Shown here: in pieces, positions 7,447 to 18,635 of the stretch
Layout of the letters: the number at the start of each line of letters is the position of its first letter
Position numbering within the stretch: position 1 is the first letter of the stretch
Assembly (NCBI GenBank): GCA_003194525.1
Contig: NBIV01000914.1
Span: 1-21,124 of the forward strand
DNA length: 21,124 bases
Direction: 5' to 3'
DNA from: Gracilariopsis chorda
Lineage: Eukaryota > Rhodophyta > Florideophyceae > Gracilariales > Gracilariaceae
The notes under the pieces: generated by a model
What the model saw: only the letters and a program-made list of their open reading frames with translations
What the model was told of the DNA's origin: nothing
The model's database searches: none
Made by a program: the position numbers and the translations under genes

Positions 7447-7724
7447 TGTTGATGTTAGCACATGGTCGAGTGCCTGGTAGTGCTGGGACATAATGGTGCA
7501 GCACTTGGAAACAAAGTTTCACATAACGGAAGATTGTTTTTGAGAGCTGCTTTGCAAAAGGGCATATGCGTGTGTTCTCAAACCCAACGCGAAACGGGCC
7601 TATGATTGGCTACTGCATATACTCATATGGAATGCATTGGTTCAAGTGTTGTGCATCGTATAGGTCATGGGCATGGAAATGGCCACTTGGCATAAGGTGA
7701 ATGGGCATAGTACTTAGCAATATG
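7447..7724 (+). mobile_element. F1-type LTR, first 278 bp, forward
   Basis: Begins TGTTGATGTTAGCAC and matches the start of the F1 LTR, in opposite orientation to 4983-5808. It stops at AATATG, where the L1 LTR begins. With 4983-5808 it forms an inverted pair of LTR starts enclosing the integrase fragment. Confidence 0.8.
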
Positions 7725-8503
7725 TGTTGCCAGTAGTACCTGTGCTGTCACTGAAAACCAAATGTTCCGGGGAGCATGGGCTGTTTTAGAGGGTACCTCT
7801 GCAAAAGCGCATATGCGCGTGTGCGCGAACCCAACGTGAAACTGGCTTCTGATTGGCTACTGCAAATGTACATATGCAACGTGGTGCGTACAAGTGGTAT
7901 GGCATAACTGGATCGGTTGGACACACCCACGTGTCCAGCTACTACAGTGGTCACAGTGTACGTTGTGTGCAGGGGATACTGGTGAAGTGGTTGACAGCTG
8001 GTACAAGTGGTACAGCAGTGGTTGGTACAATGGTAAGGTGCGCATGCACTGTCAACAGGTTTACACATGCACGGGTATATTGATGACGTGGGTGTTGTGT
8101 GCATTGCCACATGATGACATGGCACTAACACCACAGGTTACGTGCCGACTTACCGTGACGTGTCGACTTACCGTGATGTGTTGGCATGTGCTGGCGTGTG
8201 TTGGAGTCGTGAATTTGTGCCTTGTCATGGTCATGTGTATGCACGTAACTATTACAGAACATTGGTGCGTTGGTGTGCGTTGGTGTAATGAGGTTGTGCT
8301 GAGCTGGCTATGTCATGTTAGATGATGATTGGTAGTATTGAGTGTCCCTGCTTAGTGGTTTAGGTTTTACTTGTAGTTGGTGTTCCCGCGCAATTCGAGT
8401 TTAGAGTGGTATATAAGATGTGCCTGAAGGACCTCCAAGTAAATCCAAGCCAGAGCTGGCGAACGTCCCTTCCATCCCCTCAACTTCCTTTCAACTTTCA
8501 ACA
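7725..8503 (+). mobile_element. L1-type LTR, full length, forward (right copy)
   Basis: 779 bp with ends TGTTG and CAACA. It matches 1764-2568 closely but has a single 27-bp repeat and an intact TATATAAG (8410-8417). Left neighbour is a broken forward F1 LTR and right neighbour a broken reverse F1 LTR, so the flanks are not a normal insertion site. No primer site follows. Confidence 0.8.
8410..8417 (+). promoter_or_regulatory. TATA box of L1 LTR
   Basis: TATATAAG about 87 nt before the LTR end. The left L1 LTR has TACATAAG at 2476-2483, probably weaker. Confidence 0.55.
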
Positions 8504-8971
8504 AACAATGTGCCAGCATGCTGCAGCACTGTATACACACTTCCTCGCATCATCATCACAATGACAAAGCACAAATACACATGCCACCGCATCCATGTAC
8601 ATACCCTAGGTGTGTTGCGTGCATGGCACGTGCTTACTTGCACAAGCGCACACATGACACACTTCCATATACCTGTAAACCACATGTAGCCACACATATT
8701 CTTCAGTACCATGCCCATTCACCTTATGCCGAGTGGCCAGTTCCGTGCCCAGGACCCACAGAATGCATAAAACTTGTAACCAATACGTTGCATATGAGTA
8801 TTTGCAGTAGCCAATCCATATGCCCGTTTCACGTTGGGTTTGAGAACACACGCATATGCGCTTTTGTAGAGCAGGTCCCAAGAACAGCCCTCGTTATATC
8901 AAACTTTGGTTCCAAGTGTTGCTTTACGATGTCCCAGGACTACCAGGCACTCGACTATGTGCTAACTTACA
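8504..8971 (-). mobile_element. F1-type LTR, first ~468 bp, reverse
   Basis: On its own strand it starts at 8971 (TGTAAGTTAGCAC; the unit-2 copy reads TGTAGATGTTAGCAC) and matches the first ~465 bp of the F1 LTR until it is cut by the L1 LTR at 8503. The outer end abuts gag at 8972. It carries the U3 module at about 8875-8813. Confidence 0.8.
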
Positions 8972-9661
8972 GGCCAAACATGTCTGAGTATGTGGACCAG
9001 TTTGCCTGTCTGTCCTCGCAGCTGGACCGCATGGCAAGGATGCGGCTTATACCTGGTCTCACAAGGCACCTATGCTTCTGGCCTCTATTGACCCCAACTG
9101 CTCTTTGGAGTCAACTGCAGCAGCACTTAGGACCAAGGAGATCTCCGAACTGACATGGGACTATGTGGCGACAACCCTGATTGATGAATATAATGCTCGT
9201 GGAAATGGGTTCAGTAGTTCCAGTAGAGGTCGTAATCGCAAAAAGAACAGGTACAAGGGTGGTGCCCGAATAAGTGACACAGCAGATCATCGATTGGTAA
9301 CGAAAATGATGGTAACGCGTCAGATTCGACCACTGTTAACGACCCCACTGGTCGTCCGTATGCTGCAGGAAGCAGAAACGGGTACCACTGCACCTTCTGC
9401 GACCGTGATGGACATACCCAAGACCGATGTCACGTGAATCCAGACAACCCTGACAACCATCTGCCACAAGCAATCTTGGACCAGCTGAGGGTGAACGCAG
9501 TTGAGAAGCCAAAGCGTTCTGGAAGTCATCCAGTAGAGCGTCCAAAGTTGAGATTGCTGGTGTTGCTAATGAGAAGTCTTCAGTGGTACCGCCAGCTATT
9601 AGTCACATCGACACTTATGCGGACAGTGGTGCTACGTCTCATTTCTTCTGTTCTGTTGAAG
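8972..9661 (+). pseudogene. gag: copia Gag C-terminal half plus protease start
   Basis: Begins at the GQNMSEYVDQF block, i.e. where the gag 5' half at 1330-1763 stops. It continues through a basic RGRNRKKNRYKGG region, a CCHC knuckle (CTFCDRDGHTQDRC) and an NPDNPDN block to the protease motif DSGATSH (9622-9642). It ends at an F3 LTR about 10 codons after that motif. In this copy the frame is lost near 9033 (missing G) and at several later indels. Unit 2 shows the cleaner reading. Confidence 0.85.
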
Positions 9662-10382
9662 TGTTGAACTCTACAGTGGTCGAGTGCCTGGCCAACCCCC
9701 ACAGAAGGTGTCAGCTTGGTCCAAAACCAACCTTCAGGGGACCATGGGCACTTTTGGAGCCCCTCGCTCCAAAAAGCGCATATGCGCCTCTGCTCAAACC
9801 AACGTGAAACGGCAATGTGATTGGCTACTGCAAAATGCTATATGCATTGTATACCGTACAAGTGTTATGGAGTGTATGGTACTAGATTGCGTATATGCAC
9901 AAGTGGAGCAATGTGGTTGGTCCAAGTGTGCGCGCAGTAGACGGTTGTGCTGCAATGCCGAAGATGCGAATGGGAGCTGTATTGGGTGATTTGGGACAAT
10001 GTGCGTTTGCGGGCTGCGCGGAGGGTTGGAGTGCCAGGATGGTAATTGTTGATTTTTAGAGCTGGTTCCAGATCAAGGGACTGGCAATGGATTTGCCGCA
10101 TTGATTGATTTAGTTATTTGAAATTGTGACCCTCTAGATTGTGTGCGCTTTTCGTGTACACCTGCACACACGAATAACGTGTAGTGTAATGGTGCAACCA
10201 CCGCCGTCGCTTGCTGCGACGACGGTGAAGTGTGTGCGGTAGGGTATATGTAGATTGGCTTTGCCTGCTGTCGAGTAAACTGGTCGACGAAGGCTGACAA
10301 CCTTCCTTGTTTTATTTTCTTGTTTCTTCTTCCTCCCGTTGTTTCTTCCCTTTTGTTTTCATAACCCGCGTGCGTTGCAACA
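9662..10382 (+). mobile_element. F3-type LTR, full length
   Basis: About 721 bp from TGTTGAACTC to GTTGCAACA, followed at once by a primer site. It contains GGTCGAGTGCCTGG near its start (shared with F1), the U3 module with GCGCATATGCGC (about 9776-9787) and ATTGG, the nested hairpin near 10200-10226, a TATA-like GGTATATG (about 10243) and a pyrimidine-rich tract before the end. The exact start is uncertain by up to ~20 bp because TGTTGAA also occurs 8 bp upstream in the protease sequence; no polypurine tract precedes it. Confidence 0.85.
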
Positions 10383-10396
10383 GGTTATGGGCCCAG
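10383..10396 (+). promoter_or_regulatory. Primer-binding site, unit 2
   Basis: GGTTATGGGCCCAG directly after the F3 LTR, identical to 542-555. Confidence 0.9.
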
Positions 10397-10941
10397 AGCG
10401 TCGACTTTTTGCAGACGTTGCGCTCTACTAATATCTCTTTTGGATTCTAGGAAGACTGGTTTTTCTTTCGCGCAGGTACGCGTTGCGTTGCGAGCGAGCG
10501 AATTTTGTGGAAGTCGAGTGGCAGTGGTGAAAGTAGGCAAAGCGTTCAGAGACACCTTCTCTGGTAAGCCGACCTGCGCCTGTTCCGATCCCTGCTTCTT
10601 TGCTTCAGCGCACAAGGGAGACTGCGCTATTTTCCGGCAAGCGACTAGAAGGGGTTAACTGGTGAAAGCTTATCGCGTCAGCTACTAGCCTCCCTTGGAC
10701 GTCTCGTACGGATTGTAAAGCCCTCGCTCTGAAGTGCGCAGAGCAGGATTGGTTGCAGAAACCGCATCTCACCTGGAGAGAGTTACCAGGGACCAGAGGA
10801 TTCGGACCTCTAGGGTAGCGGGGATAGTATCTCCTGCCAGTGCGTTCGTCTTAAGAAGTTTTATTTCTGTCCAGGCTCGTATCAGTACGTCTGTGAGTAT
10901 ACTCGGGCGTTGAGTACCCGAACTCTGCCTGTGATCGCGTA

Positions 10942-10955
10942 CGAGACGCGTCTCG
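10942..10955. promoter_or_regulatory. Leader palindrome, unit 2
   Basis: CGAGACGCGTCTCG, identical to the unit-1 site. Confidence 0.5.
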
Positions 10956-11167
10956 ACAAGCGTAGTAGACTTGAATACACGGTCTCCGCTGAAGTTTTCG
11001 CTGTTGAGTGTTTGAGATTCTTCTCCGCTCCAGTTTTTCTGGTTGTTTGTGTAACAGAAGCCTTGAAATCCCTCTTTCGGCTTCAATACATTGCGTGGAT
11101 ATCACTACATTTGGCATCTACATAGTTGCTTTTGTTGCTTTTCTTTGGTTCTAGTCCCGTAGGAACC

Positions 11168-11599
11168 ATGTCCGACTCCGAAGTTGAAACGGAATCCACA
11201 TCTGCAATGAAAATTCCTCGTTTCCATGGTAAGCGTGGTGATGATTATATGCTGTGGCGTCACCGTCTCCGTGCTCCATGCCGTATTAATGGTGTCTGGA
11301 ATGTCGCAAATCCCTGTGGGGTTCAATCTACTACAGATATTTCAACTCAAGACACAACTACCGCAGGTAGTGGCACTGAAAATAGCAACTCCCCGTATCA
11401 TTGCGAAACGAGAAAAGGCTTGTGGTATCATCATCTGTGCTCTTGGTGATGCTCCATTACGCGTAGTCATGGACGTGGATGATGATCCTGCACGTATGTT
11501 GCAACTCTTGGATGGACGTTATGCCTCCAATAGGACTGTATCTAGAATTGCAGTGCAGACACGATTGTTCCGAATGTCGTACAGCGGTGGGAACATGTC
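11168..11599 (+). pseudogene. gag: copia Gag N-terminal half, unit 2
   Basis: Same start and domain as 1330-1763. The extra G of unit 1 is absent, so the frame is open from ATG 11168 to an extra A near 11379-11382, after which the rest continues in another frame (ATPRIIAKREKACGIIICALGD, seen in two blocks) to NMS and into the L1 LTR. Since each of the three copies has a different single indel, their consensus would be open up to the LTR. Confidence 0.85.
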
Positions 11600-12403
11600 T
11601 GTTGGCAGTAGTACCTGTGCTGTCACTGAAAACCAAATGTTCCGGGGAGCATGGGCTGTTTTAGAGGGTACCTCTGCAAAAGCGCATATGCGCGTGTGCG
11701 CGAACCCAACGTGAAACTGGCTTCTGATTGGCTACTGCAAATGTACATATGCAACGTGGTGCGTACAAGTGGTATGGCATAAACTGGATCGGTTGGACAC
11801 ACCCACGTGTCCAGCTACTACAGTGGTCACAGTGTACGTTGTGTGCAGGGGATACTGATGAAGTGGTTGACACCTGGTACAAGTGGTACGTGGTTGACAC
11901 CTGGTACAAGTGGTACAGCAGTGATTGGTACAATGGTAAGGTGCGCATGCACTGTCAACAGGTTTACACATGCACGGGTATATTGATGACGTGGGTGTTG
12001 TGTGCATTGCACATGATGACATGGCACTAACACTACAGGTACGTGCCGACTTACCGTGACGTGTTGACTTACCGTGATGTGTTGGCATGTGCTGGCGTGT
12101 GTTGGAGTCGTGAATTTGTGCCTTGTCATGGTCATGTGTATGCACGTACACTATTACAGAACATTGGTGCGTTGGTGTGCGTTGGTGTAATGAGGTTGTG
12201 CTGAGCTGGCTATGTCATGTTAGATGATGATTGGTAGTATTGAGTGTCCCTGCTTAGTGGTTTAGGTTTTACTTGTAGTTGTGTTCCCGCGCAATTCGAG
12301 TTTAGAGTGGTACATAAGATGTGCCTGAAGGACCTCCAAGTAAATCCAAGCCAGAGCTGGCGAACTTCCCTTCCATCCCCTCAACTTCTTTCAACTTTCA
12401 ACA
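11600..12403 (+). mobile_element. L1-type LTR, left copy, unit 2
   Basis: 804 bp, counterpart of 1764-2568, with the same two 27-bp repeats (11863-11916) and TACATAAG variant. Differs by scattered single-base indels. Confidence 0.8.
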
Positions 12404-12851
12404 CTATCGCATATACAAATATCATATTTCAATGCATACGGCCATAGACATTCTTGCCAGTGTGCCTGAATCAGCAAAGCTCGAGCAGCTTCTTCCATTG
12501 TGCGATTGATGCGCTCGGCATTGGCATTATGTTCTGGGGTGTAGGAAGGTGAGAATATCATTCCCTACAGACCATTCGTGGTAGGTTTTTGCAGAGAAAT
12601 GTACTCCTCGGCATTGTTTGCATGCAAATTCTGAATATGCACATGTGCTCCTCCAACATTCTGAGGTAACACGTGCGCTCCTCCAACTTACGGGAGATTT
12701 CGCCCAACATCAGGAAACACTGCACTAACACCATAGCTATTCGAAACGAAGTCATTATGCTCAATCGGATTTGGCAACATGTACAAACGAAGAGGACATG
12801 TCACGTTGCCCACATCAAATCTCTAACCCATCTTCGTGTATAACGCAAACC
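12404..12851 (-). pseudogene. pol: Integrase remnant, unit 2
   Basis: Same remnant as 2569-3024, with the deleted zinc and first-Asp region, the 30-bp duplication, the second catalytic Asp as Asn (12618-12616) and the AERINRT motif. Shared defects show they predate the duplication. Confidence 0.75.
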
Positions 12852-13307
12852 TCATTCGTACAGAAAAGGGACTGGAATGCCTTTATCGGCCATACGACCT
12901 ACAGACACCAAGTTGTATCCAAGATCCGGGACTAGAAGTACATCTGTCAACCTTAGGTTAGTCTTCGAAAAAGGAAGTATTACATCCCCTTTTTGTGTAG
13001 CGGAGACCGTATTGTTGTCAGCGACCTTGATCGTCCTTAGTTCTATGTCAATCAATGTGTTCGGGACGAACGCAGAAGCAAAACTGAAGAAGTGGGATGT
13101 GGCACCACTGTTTGCGTAGGTGTCTATGAGAGTAGACGCAGGGGCACCACTGCAGACTCTCTTCAGCAGACATTGCAGCGATCTCAATCTTAGAATCCTT
13201 TCGTGATGACCTTCCGGAGTGCTTGGGTTTGTGACTGGAAGTGGTTTGAGTGTCTCGAAGATAGCTTTCGGCAGTTGATTGTCTGGATTGTCAGGATTCA
13301 TGTGACA
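12852..13307 (-). pseudogene. pol: Gag C-terminus and protease, unit 2 (open frame)
   Basis: Open for 149 codons from the NPDNPDN block through NSGATSH and LVPDLGYNLVS to PFLYE, making it the best copy of this region. The catalytic Asp is Asn (AAC, 13112-13110), as in unit 1, so even this open copy should lack protease activity. The segment between NQLPKAIF and the protease probably contains offsetting indels, since it reads differently from unit 1. Its amino end follows the stop at 13310-13308. Confidence 0.75.
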
Positions 13308-14173
13308 TCAGTCCTGCGTGTGACCATCTCTGTCACAGAAGCTGCATGATAACAGTTTTTTGCCTGCAATAGTATAAGTGCGCCCGTTGTAGTCATCGTA
13401 TGAGTTGGGATCTGATGTACTTGCATCAATGTCGTAAAAATTTGACGATGTGGTGTGTCCACTTGAACGGCTACTGCCCTTACTTCTGCTCTTCATCCGT
13501 TTGCGACTATGAGCAGAACCGGCTGAATCAACTTGGCGAGCATTATATTCGTCTATGAGGATAGTGGCCACATAGTCCCATGTCAATTCCGAGATGTCCT
13601 TTGTCCGAAGTGCCGCAGCCGTTGACTCCAGTGAGCAGTTGGGATCAATAGAGGCTAACAGCATTGGCGACTTGTGGGATTCGAAAATGGCAGCATCCTT
13701 CCCCATTCGGTCTAGCTGAGAGAATAGGGACGCAAACTGGTCGACATAGTCCGACATATTCTGACCATTATACGACATTCGGAATAGCTGGGTCTGTACA
13801 GCAATACGTGACACTGTCCTATTAGACGCATAACTCGCATCAAGAACTTGGAGCATACGCCCAGGGTCATCATCGACGTCTATAACCACACGCAGAGGGG
13901 CATCTCCAAGTGCACATATTATGATTGCGCATGCCTTTTCTCGTTTGGCAAGTACACGGGGAGTGGTCTGCGGATCGCTTGAGCCCGACGCTTGCGTCGT
14001 GGTAGCACTGTATGACCCCTCCGAGCCTGACATTACGACATTCCAGACTCCTTTCATGCGACATGCAGCTCGTAGACGATGTCGCATAACGTATAATCCT
14101 CACCACGTTTACCATGGAAGCGAGGGATCTTGGCACCAGAGGTGGTTTCGAACTCAACTTCGGCGTCAGACAT
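13308..14173 (-). pseudogene. gag: copia Gag, reverse element, unit 2
   Basis: ATG at 14173-14171. A missing C near 14085 breaks the frame in the first 30 codons, after which it is open to the same zinc-knuckle TGA (13310-13308). The linker after WNVV reads MSGSEGSYSATTTQASGSS, Ser/Thr-rich like the forward gag linker, and is probably ancestral to the unit-1 version, which is shifted between two indels. Confidence 0.85.
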
Positions 14174-14811
14174 TGTTCCAGAAGGAGTTCAAATACTAAA
14201 GTAAATAAAACAAATGTAGCAGAGTGAGGGACTCGATGCCTTGAATCGACGATAAGCTGGGATTAAAGAGAATGATCGCGGTACACCGCTGAATTGTAGC
14301 TGATGTCACCCTAGAAAGAAGATACTGGAGTGGAGATTTGTCGACACTCAACAGCTCGGATGCCAGCGGAGACCAAGTAACCAAGTCTCAACGCTCGTCC
14401 AGACGCGTCTGGTACGCGAATCACAGGCGGAGTTCGGGTCCTCGACGCCCGGAGCTATACTCACAAGTGGCTCTGAAGCGAACTCGGAAAAGAAAATAAA
14501 AGATGAAAACTTCGTAAAAACGGGCGCACTGACAGGAACAACTACCCCCGCTACCCTAAGGGTTGAACCCCTGGACCCTGGATGCTCTTTCCAGGTGCGA
14601 GGTGCGATTTTCTTCGACCTGCCCTACTCCGCACACTTCACGAATAGGGCGCTCAATCCGTACAAAACGTCCGAGAGAGGTTACTAAACAAGCGCGATAT
14701 GCTTTCACCAGTTAACCCCTGCTGTCTCTTGCGGGATATTAGCTCGATCTTACGCGTGCACGCAAAAATAAAAGAAGTTAAAACTGAGCGACCTCTGCAA
14801 ATATCGACGCT
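14174..14811 (-). other. Leader of reverse element, unit 2
   Basis: Counterpart of 4336-4968, with palindrome 14399-14412. No coding-strand ATG seen outside the primer site. No gene. Confidence 0.65.
14399..14412. promoter_or_regulatory. Leader palindrome, reverse element, unit 2
   Basis: CCAGACGCGTCTGG, identical to 4559-4572. Confidence 0.5.
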
Positions 14812-14824
14812 CTGGGCCATAACC
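14812..14824 (-). promoter_or_regulatory. Primer-binding site, reverse element, unit 2
   Basis: Same site as 4969-4982 but one C of the GGGCCC run is missing, giving 13 nt. This is either a real defect or a homopolymer error. Confidence 0.75.
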
Positions 14825-15652
14825 TATTGATACGAAATGATGTTGATAGATGATGTTGGGCTTCGGCAGAAATGAAAAGGAAAGAAAGAAAGAAAAATAA
14901 AGAGTGAAGGTTGCCAGGCTTGGAGTGAGTTTACGTGGTACTGCGACTTCAGAGTCTTATATAGCACATGTACTTCGCACTACCACTACAAGAAAACCCT
15001 ACACCACTAAGTGGGGACACCCAATACTACAAATCATAATCAAAACATAAACAATAAGCGTTGCACACACTGATTACAGGTTAGTACAACCATGTATAAC
15101 ATCATAACAAACACATTCCAACAACGCACACCAAGTGAACAAGCAGCCCAACAATGCGCAACAAGTGAAACCACACATGCCAACAATTTGCCAGCATGTG
15201 ACAGCACTGTGTAAACACTTACTTGCATCATCATGACTATGACAAAGCACCAATTCACATGCCACCACATCCACTGTACATACCATAGGTGTGTCGCGTG
15301 CATTGCACGTGCTTACTTGCACAACTGCACATATGCAAGACCTGCATGTACCTTTAAACCAGATGTAGCCACACATATTCCTAAGTACAATGCCCATTCA
15401 CTTATGCCAAGTGGCCAGTGCCATGCCCAGGACCCATAGAATGCCATAACACTTGTAACCAATACGTTGCATATGAGTATGTGCAGTAGCCAATCATATG
15501 CCCGTTTCAAGTTGGGTTTGAGAACACACGCATATGCGCTTTTGCAAAGCAGCTCTCAAAAACAGCCCTCCGTTATATGAAACTTTGTTTCCAAGTGCTG
15601 CACCATCATGTCCCAGGACTACCAGACACTCGACCATGTGCTAAAATCAACA
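14825..15652 (-). mobile_element. F1-type LTR, full length, reverse, unit 2
   Basis: Counterpart of 4983-5808, about 828 bp, starting TGTTGATTTTAGCAC on its own strand beside the integrase fragment. Confidence 0.85.
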
Positions 15653-17168
15653 AACTGGAATACAATTTGGTGTCCATAGGATGCTTGGCGGACAAGGGCA
15701 TTGAATCTTTCTTTTGCTCAAGTGAAGTTCGTCTCACCTTGGACAATGGGTTTGTAGTCGGCAGTGGCCATTGCGATCGACGCTCGGGTTGTTACACCTT
15801 ACCCGATCCGATATGGCAAGGTACCAACCCAAACCCACCCTCGTCACCAACTAGTGGAGATAATTGCATGAAGACATCGGAGTCCAGTATTGCTAATCTA
15901 TGGCATCGACGACTTGCCCACATCAATGCGCGCGACCTCCAGTCAGTTTACAAACATGCTGAAGGGTGCCGAAGATGTCGGGAATGGAGGAGATATGCCG
16001 CCCGTGTATGCTTGGTAAATCGCATAAACTTCCGTTCCCTGGCAAATACGACCGAGCATCAGCCGTAAGTGAGGTGCTACACTCCGATATACTAGGAACA
16101 CTTGTACCTTCATTCCCACAAAGGTTTCAATATGCCTCTACCTTCCTTGACGAGCATTCAAGGTATGCACTTAGGCTTCATGACTAAAAAAAAATTGTTT
16201 TTGCAGTTGAGCACAAGTTCCAGCAGCTTGGGGAGTGGCCATTGCGAAACTGCCCCAGCATGCCCTGCCAACAATCTTCAAGACACTTTTCTTCTCTCCC
16301 GTATACTCCGGAACACAATGCAATAGCCGAGCGCATCAATCGCACTATGGAGGAAGCTGCTCGAGCTTTGCTCTCACAGGCGAGTCACATTAAAAGCACA
16401 TGTTTTTTTATCAGCAACTGGCAGGCCTTACCTTTTGATGACTGGTTCAAAACCATCCCTGAAGCATGTCAAAGTGTTTGGGTGTGCTGCGTTCGTGCTT
16501 AAGATGAAACCAGATACCAAGTTCGAGTGTCGTCCACTTGAGGGAGTGTACTTGCAGACTCTTGAGCATGGTGTGTATGATGTTTTAGACAATGATAGTG
16601 ATGAGATTCCACCCATGTAAAGTCTCGGCATGTGACATTTGACGAGTCCAAGTTCGCTGGGGCACCATTTCTGGAAAATGTTATGAGTGATGAAGGTGCA
16701 TCAGATGATACTTATGAATGCAGAGATCACTCTGAAATCGATACTGAGAGTGGTAGTATGGTTTCTGTGGACAACCATTCGACATTGAGAGTGATACGGA
16801 ACATATTGAATCCACTCCTATACCAACGGCACAGAGCATTGAAATCGGTACCGATCATCATCCAGATGATAGCGAGCATACTTCTGGTGACGATTTAGAC
16901 CCAGATAATGGTGGTGAGCATGCCCCAGTGCTAGTCATACTTCGGACACTGATGTCTTACCGGAGTCTGAACCAGAACCACGCTATCCTCGCCGTACACG
17001 ACGTGCACCAGCTAAGTGGTGGTACATGGCCGGTAGTCCACTGGTGGTGATGAACCTACTCGGCACCACTGTCCACACCACTTGAGCAGAGCCTTTGGAA
17101 GAGTACCATTGATGAAGAACTGACATCTCTGGAGGAGAAGAACACTTGGAAGGAGGATGAATCACCTG
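15653..17168 (+). pseudogene. pol: copia Pol fragment (integrase), unit 2
   Basis: Counterpart of 5809-7446. It reads HCDRRSGCYTLPDPIW without the TGA found in unit 1 and has CGA after MEEAA, so two unit-1 stops are absent. It is otherwise worse: about 35 bp are lost and runs of A and T appear at 16183-16203; segments around the second catalytic Asp are missing near 16250; about 55 bp are lost near 16390-16420; there are further losses near 16785, 16925 and 17035-17075. The first Asp motif (HSDIL, near 16080-16090) and AERINRT (near 16326-16345) remain. Confidence 0.85.
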
Positions 17169-17446
17169 TGTTGATGTTAGCACATGGTCGAGTGCCTGGT
17201 AGTGCTGGGACATAATGGTGCAGCACTTGGAAACAAAGTTTCACATAACGGAAGATTGTTTTTGAGAGCTGCTTTGCAAAAGGGCATATGCGTGTGTTCT
17301 CAAACCCAACGCGAAACGGGCCTATGATTGGCTACTGCATATACTCATATGGAATGCATTGGTTCAAGTGTTGTGCATCGTATAGGTCATGGGCATGGAA
17401 ATGGCCACTTGGCATAAGGTGAATGGGCATAGTACTTAGCAATATG
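17169..17446 (+). mobile_element. F1-type LTR, first 278 bp, forward, unit 2
   Basis: Same length and breakpoint as 7447-7724, starting TGTTGATGTTAGCAC and cut at AATATG by an L1 LTR. Confidence 0.8.
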
Positions 17447-18200
17447 TGTTGCCAGTAGTACTGTGAAAAACCAAATGTTCGGGGGGGCTGTGTTTTAGAG
17501 GGTACCTCTGCAAAAGCGCATATGCGCGTGCGGCGAACCCAACGTGAAACTGGCTTCTGATTGGCTACTGCAAATGTACATATGCAACGTGGTGCGTACA
17601 AGTGGTATGGCATAACTGGATCGGTTGGACACACCCACGTGTCCAGCTACTACAGTGGTCACAGTGTACGTTGTGTGCAGGGGATACTGGTGAAGTGGTT
17701 GACAGCTGGTACAAGTGGTACAGCAGTGGTTGGTACAATGGTAAGGTGCGCATGCACTGTCAACAGGTTTACACATGCACGGGTATATTGATGACGTGGG
17801 TTGTGTGCATTGCCACATGATGACATGGCACTAACACCACAGGTTACGTGCCGACTTACCGTGACGTGTCGACTTACCGTGATGTGTTGGCATGTGCTGG
17901 CGTGTGTTGGAGTCGTGAATTTGTGCCTTGTCATGGTCATGTGTATGCACGTAACTATTACAGAACATTGGTGCGTTGGTGTGCGTTGGTGTAATGAGGT
18001 TGTGCTGAGCTGGCTATGTCATGTTAGATGATGATTGGTAGTATTGAGTGTCCCTGCTTAGTGGTTTAGGTTTTACTTGTAGTTGGTGTTCCGCGCAATC
18101 GAGTTTAGAGTGGTATATAAGATGTGCTGAAGGACCTCCAAGTAAATCCAAGAGAGGCTGGCGAACGTTCCATTCCCAAACTTCCTTTCAACTTTCAACA
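17447..18200 (+). mobile_element. L1-type LTR, right copy, unit 2
   Basis: 754 bp counterpart of 7725-8503 with a single 27-bp repeat and TATATAAG near 18114. The first 60 bp are reduced compared with unit 1 and there are several small losses near 18090-18180. Confidence 0.8.
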
Positions 18201-18635
18201 AACAATGTGCCAGCATGCTGCAGCACTGTATACACACTTCCTCGCATCATCATCACAATGACAAAGCACAAATACACATGCCACCGCATCCATGTACATA
18301 CCCTAGGTGTGTTGCGTGCATGGCACGTGCTGCCATGCCACCACACATTCGCAGCCACACATTCTTCAGTACCATGCCCATTCACCTTATGCCGAGTGGC
18401 CAGTTCCGTGCCCAGGACCCACAGAATGCATAAAACTTGTAACCAATACGTTGCATATGAGTATTGCAGTAGCCAATCATATGCCCGTTTCACGTTGGGT
18501 TTGAGAACACACGCATATGCGCTTTTGTAGAGCAGGTCCCAAGAACAGCCCTCCGTTATATCAAACTTTGGTTCCAAGTGTTGCTTTACGATGTCCCAGG
18601 ACTACCAGGCACTCGACTATGTGCTAACATCTACA
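18201..18635 (-). mobile_element. F1-type LTR, first ~435 bp, reverse, unit 2
   Basis: Counterpart of 8504-8971 with a complex deletion near 18330-18356. The outer end reads CATCTACA before gag resumes at 18636. Confidence 0.8.

Larger units (their letters stand above)
1..9840. repeat. Composite tandem unit 1
   Basis: First copy of a ~9.8 kb unit whose first base corresponds to 9841 and 19510. It contains, in order, F3 LTR end, gag 5' half, L1 LTR, reverse copia element with F1 LTR, integrase fragment, partial F1, L1, partial reverse F1, gag 3' half with protease, and the start of the next F3 LTR. The match to unit 2 extends through every junction, so the mosaic was assembled before it was duplicated. 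The phase is arbitrary because it follows the window start. Confidence 0.95.
10383..11167 (+). other. 5' leader, unit 2
   Basis: Same leader as 542-1329, with the palindrome at 10942-10955 and small indels. No plus-strand ATG outside the primer site. No gene seen. Confidence 0.7.
12404..14824 (-). mobile_element. Reverse copia element, internal region, unit 2
   Basis: Counterpart of 2569-4982 with the same left truncation at the L1 LTR and the same internal integrase deletion. Confidence 0.85.

Noticed and set aside
5550..7730. Long inverted repeats around the integrase fragment as the ends of a Mutator-like or Pack-type DNA transposon
   Set aside because: The inverted arms are F1 LTR starts; the same LTR elsewhere runs on to a TATA box and a primer site, so the LTR explanation is sufficient.
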